A stretch of DNA of 64,000 nucleotides, taken from the NCBI RefSeq assembly GCF_001421435.1, contig NZ_LMKA01000001.1, positions 130,385 through 194,384 of the forward strand, written 5' to 3'. The position numbers and the translations under genes were made by a program. Every line of letters starts with the position of its first letter. Position 1 is the first letter of the stretch. This document shows positions 16,475 through 24,545 of the stretch, piece after piece. The notes below the pieces were generated by a model that made no database searches, had not been told where the DNA came from, and saw only the letters and a program-made list of their open reading frames with translations. Origin of the DNA: Chryseobacterium sp. Leaf201 (GTDB lineage: Bacteria; Bacteroidota; Bacteroidia; Flavobacteriales; Weeksellaceae).

Positions 16475-17434
16475 TTACTTCAGCGCAGGAAGATCTGCTT
16501 TCTGATAGTGGTTGATTTTATCCAGATCAAGAACTGTGGAGAGGTTACGGCTGTCAGGATAATACATCGGGACAAATTTAGCACCGTAGATAATTTCGCC
16601 GGAAATATAGGAAGACCTCTGGACTACTGTGTTTGAAAAAACTTCATCAAAAGCGCGCACATGGATGATAATCTCAATATCCGTATTTCTGAAATCTTCT
16701 TCACCAAAACCGTAAAACGGTGAATCTTCATCTATAATATGCACAACCGTCCAGTTAAGTGCCAGACTGTTAATCTTGCTCAGTTGGGTTTTCAAGGTGT
16801 AAAAATGACTTTTCGGAATGTCTTTTTCCATTACTTCTATAGCCGCAGAGACAATTACCTCGGCATCTGTTAATGCATTGTTTTTATAAGGTGCAAGCCT
16901 GAACATTAAGGCCGCCTGTTCCTTAAAAGGAGCCACCAGTGCAATATCCGAAAATTTCAGGTAGGCTCTCGGCCTGGAAAACCTTCCGTAGAAAAGTCCG
17001 GTTGCAATGGCAAAGGTAAGCAATCCCAGGAAAGCCTCAAACGTAGCCACCATACTTGCCATGAAGCCTACCGGGGCAATCCTGCCGTAGCCAACCGTGG
17101 TAAAAGTCTGGGAACTGAAAAAAAATACATCAATAAACTCATTCATCGGATCGCTTTTGTCAATCCCGGTCAGGTGTTCCACACCGATGAGATAATAGAT
17201 CAGGGCAAAGAAAATATTAACAAGAATGTAGGCAATAACCAGATAGGATAGAAACCTGAACGTCGAAAGTTCAAGCATCGTGTGGTACCAGCTGAACCGT
17301 GTAAGAACGTTAACCCCTTTCCGGTTAACATTCGGGAGTCCGTTTTTATTAATAAACCGTCCCGGAGCATGCTCGCCGAAACCACTGTTTTCCGTATTTT
17401 TCTGGTTGATTTTTTCCCTGAATCCTTTTGCCAT
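16475..17434 (-). CDS. KirBac-type inward-rectifier potassium channel
   Basis: A 319-residue channel subunit. Residues 60-83 form the outer helix, TTVGYG (112-117) the K+ selectivity filter, and about 126-148 the inner helix. The C-terminal half is the cytoplasmic Kir immunoglobulin-like domain (RPRAYLKFSDIALVAPF onwards). An amphipathic slide helix region (RFSWYHTMLEL) precedes the first membrane segment. All features match prokaryotic Kir channels. A -7 box lies 110 bases upstream. Confidence 0.9.
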   Translation of the reverse strand: MAKGFREKINQKNTENSGFGEHAPGRFINKNGLPNVNRKGVNVLTRFSWYHTMLELSTFRFLSYLVIAYILVNIFFALIYYLIGVEHLTGIDKSDPMNEFIDVFFFSSQTFTTVGYGRIAPVGFMASMVATFEAFLGLLTFAIATGLFYGRFSRPRAYLKFSDIALVAPFKEQAALMFRLAPYKNNALTDAEVIVSAAIEVMEKDIPKSHFYTLKTQLSKINSLALNWTVVHIIDEDSPFYGFGEEDFRNTDIEIIIHVRAFDEVFSNTVVQRSSYISGEIIYGAKFVPMYYPDSRNLSTVLDLDKINHYQKADLPALK

Positions 17435-17543
17435 TTATCTCATTTGTTTTATCTGTTTTGTCTTGAGCTTATCGCAAGCTGTTTAATTTTCAGCATACAG
17501 AACCGGATCAATTTTATTTCCGTGCTCCGCTTTTAATTTTGTG

Positions 17544-17551
17544 CAAAGATA
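17544..17551 (-). promoter_or_regulatory. -7 promoter box of the KirBac operon
   Basis: The minus strand reads TATCTTTG, matching TAnnTTTG. A TTG lies 24 bases upstream of it. This would give a leader of about 100 bases. Confidence 0.4.
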
Positions 17552-17647
17552 AAATATTGTTTTCATGAAATTTATCAAAAGCTTTTGATAAAGTCTGTGA
17601 ACATTTGTAGACTAAATACGAGCGCAAATCAAAATAATAGAATCTAA

Positions 17648-18170
17648 TTATTAAGTCAGTTTTACCGCACATTTCCAAATGCGAATACACTGTATTCGCA
17701 TTTGAGCTGGAGCTAGTATAAAATTCTTATAAGACTGGACAATCAGGATAAAATAGAGTTCTATATTGCAGAAACAATAAAGAATAATTGGACAGTCCGT
17801 CAATTGGAAAGACAAATTTATAGTAGTTTATACGAGCGACTTTTAATAGGTAATAATAAAGAAGGTGTATAAGCAGTGGCAAGAAATGAGAAGCAGCCCT
17901 CTGAGGCTAAAGAAATCATCAAAGATCCTATGATTTTGGAATTTCTAGGATTAAAGAGGGAGAATTCTTATTATGAAAAAGATTTGGAAAGTGCTATCAT
18001 TACACATTTACAAGATTTTGTTGGAGTTAGGAAATGGCTTTTCATTCGTAGCAAGACAAAAAAGATACATCTTGCAGGAGATGAATTTTTTGTAGATCTG
18101 GTGTTCTCCTTTGGCATGATTGCAATAAAATTAATTATCCTGCCAGAAATCTACAGACTTCCTATTGTAA
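17648..18170 (+). pseudogene. Decayed DUF1016 (YhcG-type PDDEXK) nuclease gene
   Basis: Reading one frame from 17648 gives FYRTFPNANTLYSHLSWS, a stop (TAG, 17714-17716), YKILIRLDNQDKIEFY, then NNWTVRQLERQ and YERLL, a second stop (TAA, 17870-17872), and AVARNEKQPSEAKEIIKDP, all typical of DUF1016 proteins. Homology then moves to another frame near 18018 (LLELGNGFSFVARQK) and back in an A run near 18060 (IHLAGDEFFVDLVF). The PDDEXK strand that should read about FVIIEIK reads FGMIAIKL, so the catalytic Glu is lost. Both ends of the gene are missing. GTG-initiated translation from 17876 could give a 107-residue remnant, not a working enzyme. Confidence 0.8.
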
Positions 18171-18177
18171 AAGAAAA

Positions 18178-18570
18178 TCAATCAACCTTATCCGGATAAA
18201 GTGATTTTATCACTTGCTGGCGGTTAGACAACCCAAAATCAATCAGTGTGTTCAACACTGTCCAGATTTCCTGAGCGTGCTCGGTTAAGGCATAATAGGT
18301 GATATCTTGAGTGGGCGTGTACTCAATATTCTTTTGTATTAATCGATGCACCTCCAGTAAAGAAAGTTCAGAACTTAAAACTTTAGGCGATATTCCTTTC
18401 AAAACTTCAAAAAAATCTTTAAATCTCAGTTTTTCGTGATAGTGTAATTCCAGTAAAATAGAAAAACGCCATTTTACGCTAAAAAGATCCAAAGTGTCAC
18501 GTAAAGCTATAAATCTTTGTTTAAGTATCTGTTCATTTTCTATACAGGGTTTTATCTTCTTTTCCATCAT
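18178..18570 (-). CDS. HxlR family winged-helix transcription regulator
   Basis: A 130-residue HxlR-type regulator. WRFSILLELHYHEKLRFKDFFEVLKGISPKVLSSELSLLE is the winged-helix core (about residues 33-73), with a single Cys at position 9 that in some relatives senses oxidants. It is divergent from the NmrA-like oxidoreductase gene, whose promoter region it shares, so it most likely controls that gene. The stop codon lies close to the decayed DUF1016 gene. Confidence 0.87.
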   Translation of the reverse strand: MMEKKIKPCIENEQILKQRFIALRDTLDLFSVKWRFSILLELHYHEKLRFKDFFEVLKGISPKVLSSELSLLEVHRLIQKNIEYTPTQDITYYALTEHAQEIWTVLNTLIDFGLSNRQQVIKSLYPDKVD

Positions 18571-18593
18571 ACTTTCCTAAAGGTTATCAAATA

Positions 18594-18623
18594 CAAATAT
18601 ACTAAACGGAGAAAGTAAATTTG
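18594..18623. promoter_or_regulatory. Divergent promoters of the HxlR and NmrA-like genes
   Basis: Two full TAnnTTTG boxes point in opposite directions only 14 bases apart: TATATTTG on the minus strand (18594-18601, 23 bases before the HxlR ATG) and TAAATTTG on the plus strand (18616-18623, 18 bases before the oxidoreductase ATG). A protein bound between them would affect both genes. Confidence 0.5.
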
Positions 18624-18641
18624 CTCAAAAGAATTTTATAA

Positions 18642-19523
18642 ATGAAAAAAATATTGGTAGCTGGAGCTACAGGAAAACAAGGCAGCGCCACAGTGTATGA
18701 ATTATTACAAAACGGTTTTGAAGTATTTGCACTTACCAGAAATCCGCTGTCTCCGGAAGCAGAGCAATTGAAAGAGGCCGGAGCTCAATTAGTAAAAGGG
18801 GATTTGGAAGAGGTAGAGATTTTAAGAGAAACATTAAGCAAAGTGGATGGTCTATATTTGGTTTTACCTGGTGTATGGGTCTCTAATGTAGAAACAGATG
18901 AAGCTGAAGCTGCATTGGGAATCCAGACTTTGAAATTGGCTGAAGAACAGAATATTCAATTTGTGTTGTATTCTTTAGTCATGGCTTCTGACAAGCAGGA
19001 TTCGTTTCGTCCGAAATTTAAATTTACCATAGAAAAATATCTACTTGAAAGCCAATTGAAAGGTGCCGTGATAAGGCCTGCTTCTTTTATGGAAAATCTT
19101 ATTTTACCAAGTTTTGGATTAGGGGAAGGAAAGTTTATCAATCCGTTACCGGAGAAAACTGCTATATCGTGGGTGGCTACAAAAGATATTGGAACTTTTG
19201 CCCGTATTATATTTCAGAATTACACAGATTTTAATGGAAAAATAATTGATTTTGGGGGAGAACTGCTTACTCCGAAACAAGTTTTGAAGTTACTGGAGGA
19301 CAAATTGAATCAAAAAATTGAATTTATTCAGGTTCCTGTCGAAATGCTGTATCAGCAGAGTGAAACGTTTGCAAAATTAGTAGAGATGATTGCCCAAGAA
19401 GGTTATGACCCAGTCAATTACGAATTAATCGCATCATGGATGCCGAAATTGACAAGTTTTGATGAATGGCTGGATTCTGAGGGCATAGATAAAATCAAGG
19501 AACTACAATCCGCAGCTAATTAA
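18642..19523 (+). CDS. NmrA-like NAD(P)-binding oxidoreductase
   Basis: A 293-residue atypical short-chain dehydrogenase of the NmrA/QOR2 group. The dinucleotide-binding loop GATGKQGSATV is at residues 7-17; VIRPASFMENL near residue 146 is the usual active-site-side motif. The classical YxxxK is not present, as is normal in this group, so it may be a quinone or NADPH-sensing reductase. It is divergent from an HxlR regulator, a common pairing for genes induced by electrophiles. Confidence 0.83.
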   Translation: MKKILVAGATGKQGSATVYELLQNGFEVFALTRNPLSPEAEQLKEAGAQLVKGDLEEVEILRETLSKVDGLYLVLPGVWVSNVETDEAEAALGIQTLKLAEEQNIQFVLYSLVMASDKQDSFRPKFKFTIEKYLLESQLKGAVIRPASFMENLILPSFGLGEGKFINPLPEKTAISWVATKDIGTFARIIFQNYTDFNGKIIDFGGELLTPKQVLKLLEDKLNQKIEFIQVPVEMLYQQSETFAKLVEMIAQEGYDPVNYELIASWMPKLTSFDEWLDSEGIDKIKELQSAAN

Positions 19524-19568
19524 ATCCGGCGGAATTTAATTTTTAAAATAGAATCCTCATCATGTAAA

Positions 19569-19612
19569 ATTAATAACGCATGTCTACTATTGGCCGGATG
19601 TGCGTTATTAAT
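19569..19612. repeat. Hairpin-forming inverted repeat
   Basis: ATTAATAACGCA (19569-19580) and its exact complement (19601-19612) are separated by 20 bases. It lies 46 bases after the oxidoreductase stop codon. There is no T run, so it is not a typical terminator; it may stabilise the 3' end or mark a former element boundary. Confidence 0.5.
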
Positions 19613-19924
19613 GAAGCGATCAGTTATGCACCACCCTAACGATCATAATAAATTTATCATAGTAACATAAATAACTGTACGAAAGTTATATAAATCAGAT
19701 TGACGCAATGCGTAAATTTGAAAGTTATGTGCAACCTATGCAAATCAAACGCTTAATTATAGCTAGTTCATCAAGAAGCCTTTCCAAAAAAAGCCTGTTT
19801 AGAATTAGGTCATATACTTTGGCTGACAAGTTTTATAAAACTAACAATGGGGACATGATTACAAATAAATTATATAGCAGTACATTACACAAACTGTGTA
19901 AAAAACCAAACATTGTAAGTGTTT

Positions 19925-20019
19925 TTTAAAATAATATTATCCTGATACATTGTTCTGTTTTTTACTACGCCAAATACAATCTTGAGCAACTTTTTGCACA
20001 GCACAGTAATTCCTTCTAC
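19925..20019 (-). pseudogene. Possible transposase C-terminal remnant (IS110-like?)
   Basis: The minus strand reads VEGITVLCKKLLKIVFGVVK without a stop for about 30 codons, preceded by a stop codon. The hydrophobic-basic pattern resembles the last helix of IS110-family transposases, but the match is short and from memory. No inverted repeats or other parts of an element are seen. Confidence 0.25.
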
Positions 20020-20214
20020 CTAATAGGCTTGACATACCGGTATAATTATGGATTTATTAAATAATTTGAAAAAAATTTGAAAAACTTGGTTTTGAAAATG
20101 CACAAATAAAATTAACCAGTCCATTGGCAGTATGTTTAACAATTACTGTATATGAAGAATTAGTAAATAGCGATGCCTGATCTGATAGGAGTTATAGTTT
20201 AATATCTAGCCTAG

Positions 20215-21114
20215 TCAGTTTAAATGTCGATATTCGCTCGGGGAGTAGCCTGTTTTACTTTTAAATAATCTTGAAAAATGAGAGGGGTGCTCGTATCCCA
20301 GTTTGTACGCAATTTCGCTAACAGACTGATTCGAACCCCATAGTAGTGACTTTGCTATATCAAGAACCTGCAAATGGATATGCTCAAGAGCCGTCTTTCC
20401 AGTGAATCGGTGTAGAAGATCGGATAGGTAATTTGGAGACAGATTCATTTCTGAAGCTAGATAGGTGACGGACGGTGGCCCTGAACTGATTAATGTTTCT
20501 TCCAGAAAATAAGCGCCCAATAATTTTTCAAACTTTTGTATTGCATCATTGTATACCTTTTCGCGTGTGTAAAACTGCTTGTCGTAGAACCTAGTGCAAT
20601 AGCTGAGTAATAATTCCAAATTATTCTGGATCAACCTGTTGGTATGTTTGTCAACATTCTTTAAATATTCCGATCGGATATTTTTTACGCAAAGTACAAC
20701 CGTGGCTTGCTCTTCATCTGATAGGTGCAGTGCCTCATTGATCTCATAATGAAAAAAGCTGTAATCCCTTATCTGGGATCCCAAGGTACCGGTGTTAACA
20801 AGGTCTGGATGAAAAAATAAAGCCCAGCCCTTTTCCTTTGAAAGGTCATTGCTTGATGACATGACCTGACCGGGCGCGGCAAACATTAATGATCCTTCGC
20901 TAAAATCATAATGGGACTGGCCGTATTTGAAAGCGCCGCTTGATTTTTTGCAAAATATGGTATAAAGCCCCAAGCGATAGCCTACCGCCTTATGCCTATC
21001 GATCCTGCTGGTCTCCTCATCAATAACTGTAATTAAGGGGTGCTTCGCTTTGCCAGCCCCATACAGTTCATGAAGCTGGCTAATCGAATTTATGTCTACA
21101 ATAGTTTCGTGCAT
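20215..21114 (-). CDS. AraC family transcription regulator
   Basis: A 299-residue regulator. The N-terminal two thirds is a cupin-like sensing domain (YGQSHYDFSEGSLMFAAPGQVM). The C-terminal ~100 residues hold the two HTH motifs: VTYLASEMNLSPNYLSDLLHRFTGKTA and SVSEIAYKLGYEHPSHFSRLFKSKTGYSPSEYR. It lies 244 bases downstream of an SDR gene on the same strand. AraC/SDR pairing is common in Bacteroidota and suggests that it controls the dehydrogenase, though the gap allows an independent promoter. Confidence 0.9.
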   Translation of the reverse strand: MHETIVDINSISQLHELYGAGKAKHPLITVIDEETSRIDRHKAVGYRLGLYTIFCKKSSGAFKYGQSHYDFSEGSLMFAAPGQVMSSSNDLSKEKGWALFFHPDLVNTGTLGSQIRDYSFFHYEINEALHLSDEEQATVVLCVKNIRSEYLKNVDKHTNRLIQNNLELLLSYCTRFYDKQFYTREKVYNDAIQKFEKLLGAYFLEETLISSGPPSVTYLASEMNLSPNYLSDLLHRFTGKTALEHIHLQVLDIAKSLLWGSNQSVSEIAYKLGYEHPSHFSRLFKSKTGYSPSEYRHLN

Positions 21115-21358
21115 AATCTAAATTAGTTAAATAATTCGAGTTGCCAGGTAATGCATCTGCTTAATTGTAGTCCAAAAACCTAACCGGGCCGTCTTATCAG
21201 ATCGTTATTAGCGGACTGCGTATACAGCTCTTGAAAATTGCTTTCAGATATCGCTAATTTTAACGGATGCTCCCTGTCTGGTAATGGCCGCTTGAGTTAG
21301 CAGATGGGCCAGCACTTGGATTATCATTGAACTTGTGCTAACTTAAATTTCCCCTATA

Positions 21359-22177
21359 TTACCTCGTAAAAATATCGTGCATAAAAGCTGTAAACTCCTG
21401 TTCGCTTAACTGATGTTTCTTTTCGATGTAAAATTGGCCATCGGCACCTACGGAATAGCGCAGGCGACTTTGCCCATCGGTAGCGGCTTCATAGATAGTG
21501 CTGGCAATGTCTTCTGCAGTTGCTTTAGCTAAATTCGCTGTCGCAGCTCCTAAGCGTAACGGAAAGGTTGATAAAAGCTCATCATAAGCAGATATTTCAT
21601 TCTTAACCATCGCCATAGATTTGCTGAAGTTTGTAGATCGCACGCTGCCGGGCTCGATGATTTTAACAAAAATATTTAATGGATCAAGTTCGTAGTAGAG
21701 TGACTCTGAAATTCCCTCGACAGCAAATTTGCTGCTGTTGTAGAGTGATCCTATCGGCATTCCAACTTGGCCGCCGAATGAAGCTACGTTGATAATGGTG
21801 CCACTGCCCTGTTTACGCATGTAAGGCAATGTGCTGCGCGTTACGTCAGCCATTCCAAATACATTTATAGCGTACTGTTTTTGCCAGTCTTCATGAGTAA
21901 ACGATTCAAAAATACCGATGATGCCGTAACCAGCATTATTGACAAGAACATCAATGCTGCCGAATTGCTGATTTGCTTTTTCAAGGGCTTCGGTAATGGA
22001 TTCCTGATCTTCGACATCTAGGCGGGTAACGAGCACGTTGGGCAGCTGGTTCAATTCCTGTTCTTTTTCAGGCGAGCGCATGGTAGCAACCACATTCCAA
22101 CCTTCTTTCTGAAATAATTTAGCAGTCTGGTGTCCAAAGCCAGAGGAAGCTCCCGTAATTAAAACTGTTTTTTTCAT
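21359..22177 (-). CDS. Short-chain dehydrogenase/reductase
   Basis: A 272-residue classical SDR. TGASSGFG (residues 8-15) binds the cofactor, NAGYG (81-85) is the structural motif, and Ser133, Tyr146 and Lys150 (YNSSK) form the catalytic set. The substrate is unknown. It is followed on the same strand by an AraC regulator. Its ATG has only a near-consensus -7 box upstream. Confidence 0.88.
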   Translation of the reverse strand: MKKTVLITGASSGFGHQTAKLFQKEGWNVVATMRSPEKEQELNQLPNVLVTRLDVEDQESITEALEKANQQFGSIDVLVNNAGYGIIGIFESFTHEDWQKQYAINVFGMADVTRSTLPYMRKQGSGTIINVASFGGQVGMPIGSLYNSSKFAVEGISESLYYELDPLNIFVKIIEPGSVRSTNFSKSMAMVKNEISAYDELLSTFPLRLGAATANLAKATAEDIASTIYEAATDGQSRLRYSVGADGQFYIEKKHQLSEQEFTAFMHDIFTR

Positions 22178-22585
22178 TGTTAGATAAATTTATTTTTTAA
22201 GTATCTTTATTTAAACAAATATCTCGAAAATCATGACGACTGCACGTAACACAATCTACGCAATTCTTACCACTTTCACGGTTTTTGACTAATGATTACC
22301 TATCTTATCTCGACAAGAGGTTTACTATCAAATCTCAGATTTATATATACATCTCTAAATTTCAGAATCACTATAATGCTTACCTTGCTTATACAGAAAT
22401 TACTGTCTGCAGTCTAACAAAGTACTAAAGGTTATCTAGGGCTTGGGATTATGCCGTAAACAGCTGAATGACATAATAGGAATAGCGGCAATGGGAAGAC
22501 AACAGAAAATACAATGATCTATTCCGACAGAAGATATATGGTTTGGAATTGGCAAAATAAATAATTAATAGATTATTTTGCGAGT

Positions 22586-22735
22586 TTTACCGTATTGAAG
22601 AGATTGGGAAAACCTTATGAAATTGCCCAAATCGTTTTATTTCTTGCTTCCAATGCAACAAGTTTCATTAGCGGAACCTAAACTATCTCTGACGGTGGTT
22701 GTTTAAAGTATGCAACTAAATACATTTTATAATAA
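22586..22735 (+). pseudogene. C-terminal remnant of a short-chain dehydrogenase
   Basis: In one frame the plus strand reads VLKRLGKPYEIAQIVLFLAS followed by NATSFISGT, a stop codon (TAA, 22679-22681), and TISDGGCL. This is the well-known C-terminal pattern of SDRs (R-GKPEEIA, FLASD, ITGT, DGG). The N-terminal Rossmann part and active site are absent. It is on the opposite strand from the two intact SDR genes nearby and so is not a piece broken off either of them in place. Confidence 0.75.
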
Positions 22736-22740
22736 TTCAA

Positions 22741-22770
22741 AAAAAGGAGCGACGATTGTAGCTCCTTTTT
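22741..22770 (+). terminator. Terminator after the SDR remnant
   Basis: A perfect 10-bp stem (AAAAAGGAGC and complement) with a 10-base loop, ending in a T run. Its position 60 bases after the DGG motif suggests it served the lost gene. Confidence 0.75.
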
Positions 22771-23037
22771 TAGTTTAAAAAAAATTCTTGCAGATGGGTT
22801 TATTGTCATTATTATTCTGTTCGAAATATCTTTTTTAAAGCATCATGGAAGCAAATTCATAACAAAAATGTTGGGAATTTTTTCTTTTTTTTATACTATG
22901 ATATATCGTTGATAATTTTATTTAAGAGATTCATTTTTACATCTGATACCTTTTTAGTGTAATAAAGTAACCTATATTAAAAAGAAAAAAACAAGTATAT
23001 ATATTAGTTTAAAGCTGTTTCTAACTTCAACTTATAA

Positions 23038-23817
23038 CTACTGTACAACTGGAAAAAGTCCACCATCAACATAATAATTAGAACCTGTCACATAACTCGC
23101 AGCGTCTGATACAAGAAAAGAAACTACATTTGCTACTTCTTTAGTTGTGGCCATTCTTCCTATTGGTATACCACCTGCTGACTCGATAAATTCCTGTGTT
23201 GATTGCTCTACTGAAACTTTGTTATCTGCAGCTTTTTTTTCAATAAACAGTTCTGTCATTTCTGTGTTGATTATTCCCGGAGATACCAGATTTACACGAA
23301 TACCATTCTGCCCTAGTTCATTTGCCAGACCTTTACTGTATGTGTTTAATGCAGATTTTACAGTAGCATACGTCAGGTTGAATTGATAAAATGGTTTATA
23401 AGCAGATACCGTTGTAACGTGAATTACCACACCACTCCTCTGTGCAACCATACTTGGAACAAAAGCTCGGTATACACGAATGCTTGATAATAAATTAAAA
23501 TTAAATTCAGCTATCCATTGCTCATCCGTTGGAATTTGGTAACCTCCTCCAGGTCCAGTTAGACCTCCCGCATTGTTGATCAGTATATCAATTTTACCAT
23601 ATTTACTTAGTATCTTTTCTGCTAAAGCATTGACTGAATCTGCATTGGTGACATCGCTTGCCATGAATTCCTGTTTCGGTAATTTGTCAGGTTCATTTCT
23701 GGCAGACACTATAACGATAGCTCCCTGCTCAGTAAGCTGATCTGCGATAGCTTTACCAATACCTTTTGTTCCGCCGGTAACGAGTGCAATTTTACCAAGC
23801 AATGTTTGATTTGACAT
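23038..23817 (-). CDS. SDR family oxidoreductase, third gene of the TetR cluster
   Basis: A 259-residue classical SDR: TGGTKGIG (14-21), NNAGG (81-85), Ser138 and Tyr150/Lys154 (YATVK), and the C-terminal SYVTGSNYYVDGG. It belongs to a minus-strand TetR, nitroreductase, SDR cluster. A 24-bp palindromic operator lies only 10 bases before the ATG, so a bound repressor would block the 5' end of this gene directly. The substrate is unknown; association with a nitroreductase suggests reduction of reactive carbonyls or quinones (inference). Confidence 0.88.
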   Translation of the reverse strand: MSNQTLLGKIALVTGGTKGIGKAIADQLTEQGAIVIVSARNEPDKLPKQEFMASDVTNADSVNALAEKILSKYGKIDILINNAGGLTGPGGGYQIPTDEQWIAEFNFNLLSSIRVYRAFVPSMVAQRSGVVIHVTTVSAYKPFYQFNLTYATVKSALNTYSKGLANELGQNGIRVNLVSPGIINTEMTELFIEKKAADNKVSVEQSTQEFIESAGGIPIGRMATTKEVANVVSFLVSDAASYVTGSNYYVDGGLFPVVQ

Positions 23818-23826
23818 ATAATTACG

Positions 23827-23850
23827 ATTTTAAAATGATTGTTTCAGAAT
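23827..23850. promoter_or_regulatory. TetR-type operator copy 1, before the SDR gene
   Basis: A 24-bp imperfect palindrome with half-site consensus ATTYTRAAAYRA, shared with the sites at 24513-24536 and 25144-25167. It ends 10 bases upstream of the SDR start codon. Confidence 0.6.
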
Positions 23851-23861
23851 ATATAAAAAAA

Positions 23862-24491
23862 TTAGTTTATACTGGTTGAGAATTTGTCAATGGGCAGACG
23901 AACTTTTTTCAATTCAATGTTCCAATCATTCTCTACATCTCTGTAGCCCAATCCTAATAATAATACACTATTTAAACTTATTTCGTTTAGGCCAAGTGCC
24001 TTATCTACGATTTCGGGATCAAAACCTTCCATTGGAGTAGCATCAACTTTTAACTCTGCTGCAGCAATCAGTGCAGTCCCGAGACCTATATAAGCTTGTT
24101 TTGATGCCCACACAGCACTTTCCTCTTGACTTTTATTGAGATGATAGAATTCCAATGCTGTTCTGTAGTCTTCCAATTCGGAAAGCGGAATATCCCTTAC
24201 CTTGGCATTCAGATTCATAAATTCACTAATATATTCTTTAGTCATTTTGTGATATGACGCAAAAACGATAAGATGAGAAGCATCTTCTATTTGGGCATTA
24301 AATGAATCTCCTTTTAATTTTTGTTGGAGTTCCTTATTTTGAATAACAAATATTCTGTAAGGTTGTAGTCCACCTGAAGAAGCTGATAGATTGATAGCCT
24401 CCACAATTTTATCTATCTTTTCCTTACTTACTTTCTGGTTACTGAACTTTTTAACGGTATAACGCCAGTTCAAATTTTCTAATAATTTCAT
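23862..24491 (-). CDS. Nitroreductase family protein (NfsB-like)
   Basis: A 209-residue FMN-dependent nitroreductase-family protein. The N-terminal RYTVKKFSNQKVSKEKIDKI and the following NLSASSGGLQPYRIFVIQN (FMN-phosphate contact region) are family hallmarks, as is the C-terminal GLGYRDVENDW. It probably reduces nitro compounds, quinones or related electrophiles with NAD(P)H. It is the middle gene of the TetR cluster and has its own copy of the operator 21 bases before its ATG. Confidence 0.88.
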   Translation of the reverse strand: MKLLENLNWRYTVKKFSNQKVSKEKIDKIVEAINLSASSGGLQPYRIFVIQNKELQQKLKGDSFNAQIEDASHLIVFASYHKMTKEYISEFMNLNAKVRDIPLSELEDYRTALEFYHLNKSQEESAVWASKQAYIGLGTALIAAAELKVDATPMEGFDPEIVDKALGLNEISLNSVLLLGLGYRDVENDWNIELKKVRLPIDKFSTSIN

Positions 24492-24512
24492 AATTGTAAC
24501 TTTAATATATGT

Positions 24513-24536
24513 ATTTTAAAACGATTGTTTCAGATT
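24513..24536. promoter_or_regulatory. TetR-type operator copy 2, before the nitroreductase gene
   Basis: The same 24-bp palindrome as at 23827-23850, with two differences (C for T at position 10, T for A at position 23), lying 21 bases before the nitroreductase start codon. Confidence 0.6.
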
Positions 24537-24545
24537 TAAAAAAAA

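Larger units (their letters stand above)
19524..20214. other. Gene-poor 0.7-kb stretch in the accessory region
   Basis: AT-rich DNA between the NmrA-like gene and the AraC gene. It holds a 12-bp perfect inverted repeat (19569-19612), an unconvincing 73-codon open frame (19708-19929) and a short minus-strand stretch resembling the end of a transposase (19925-20019). No complete gene is visible. Confidence 0.6.
22178..23037. other. 860-base gene-free stretch with gene remnants
   Basis: AT-rich sequence between two minus-strand SDR genes. Only a plus-strand SDR C-terminal remnant (22586-22735) and its apparent terminator (22741-22770) are recognisable. Both flanks are free of long open frames. 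Confidence 0.6.

Noticed and set aside
17876-18199. Apparent intact 107-residue gene
   Set aside because: It begins at an internal GTG just after an in-frame stop and contains two frameshifts relative to the DUF1016 family, so it is part of a pseudogene.
19708-19929. 73-codon open frame in the accessory gap
   Set aside because: No signal, family, ribosome site or neighbour supports it, and the composition looks like translated AT-rich non-coding DNA.
22232-22290. Short reading MTTARNTIYAILTTFTVFD
   Set aside because: Nineteen codons with no recognisable continuation; too short to call a gene remnant.
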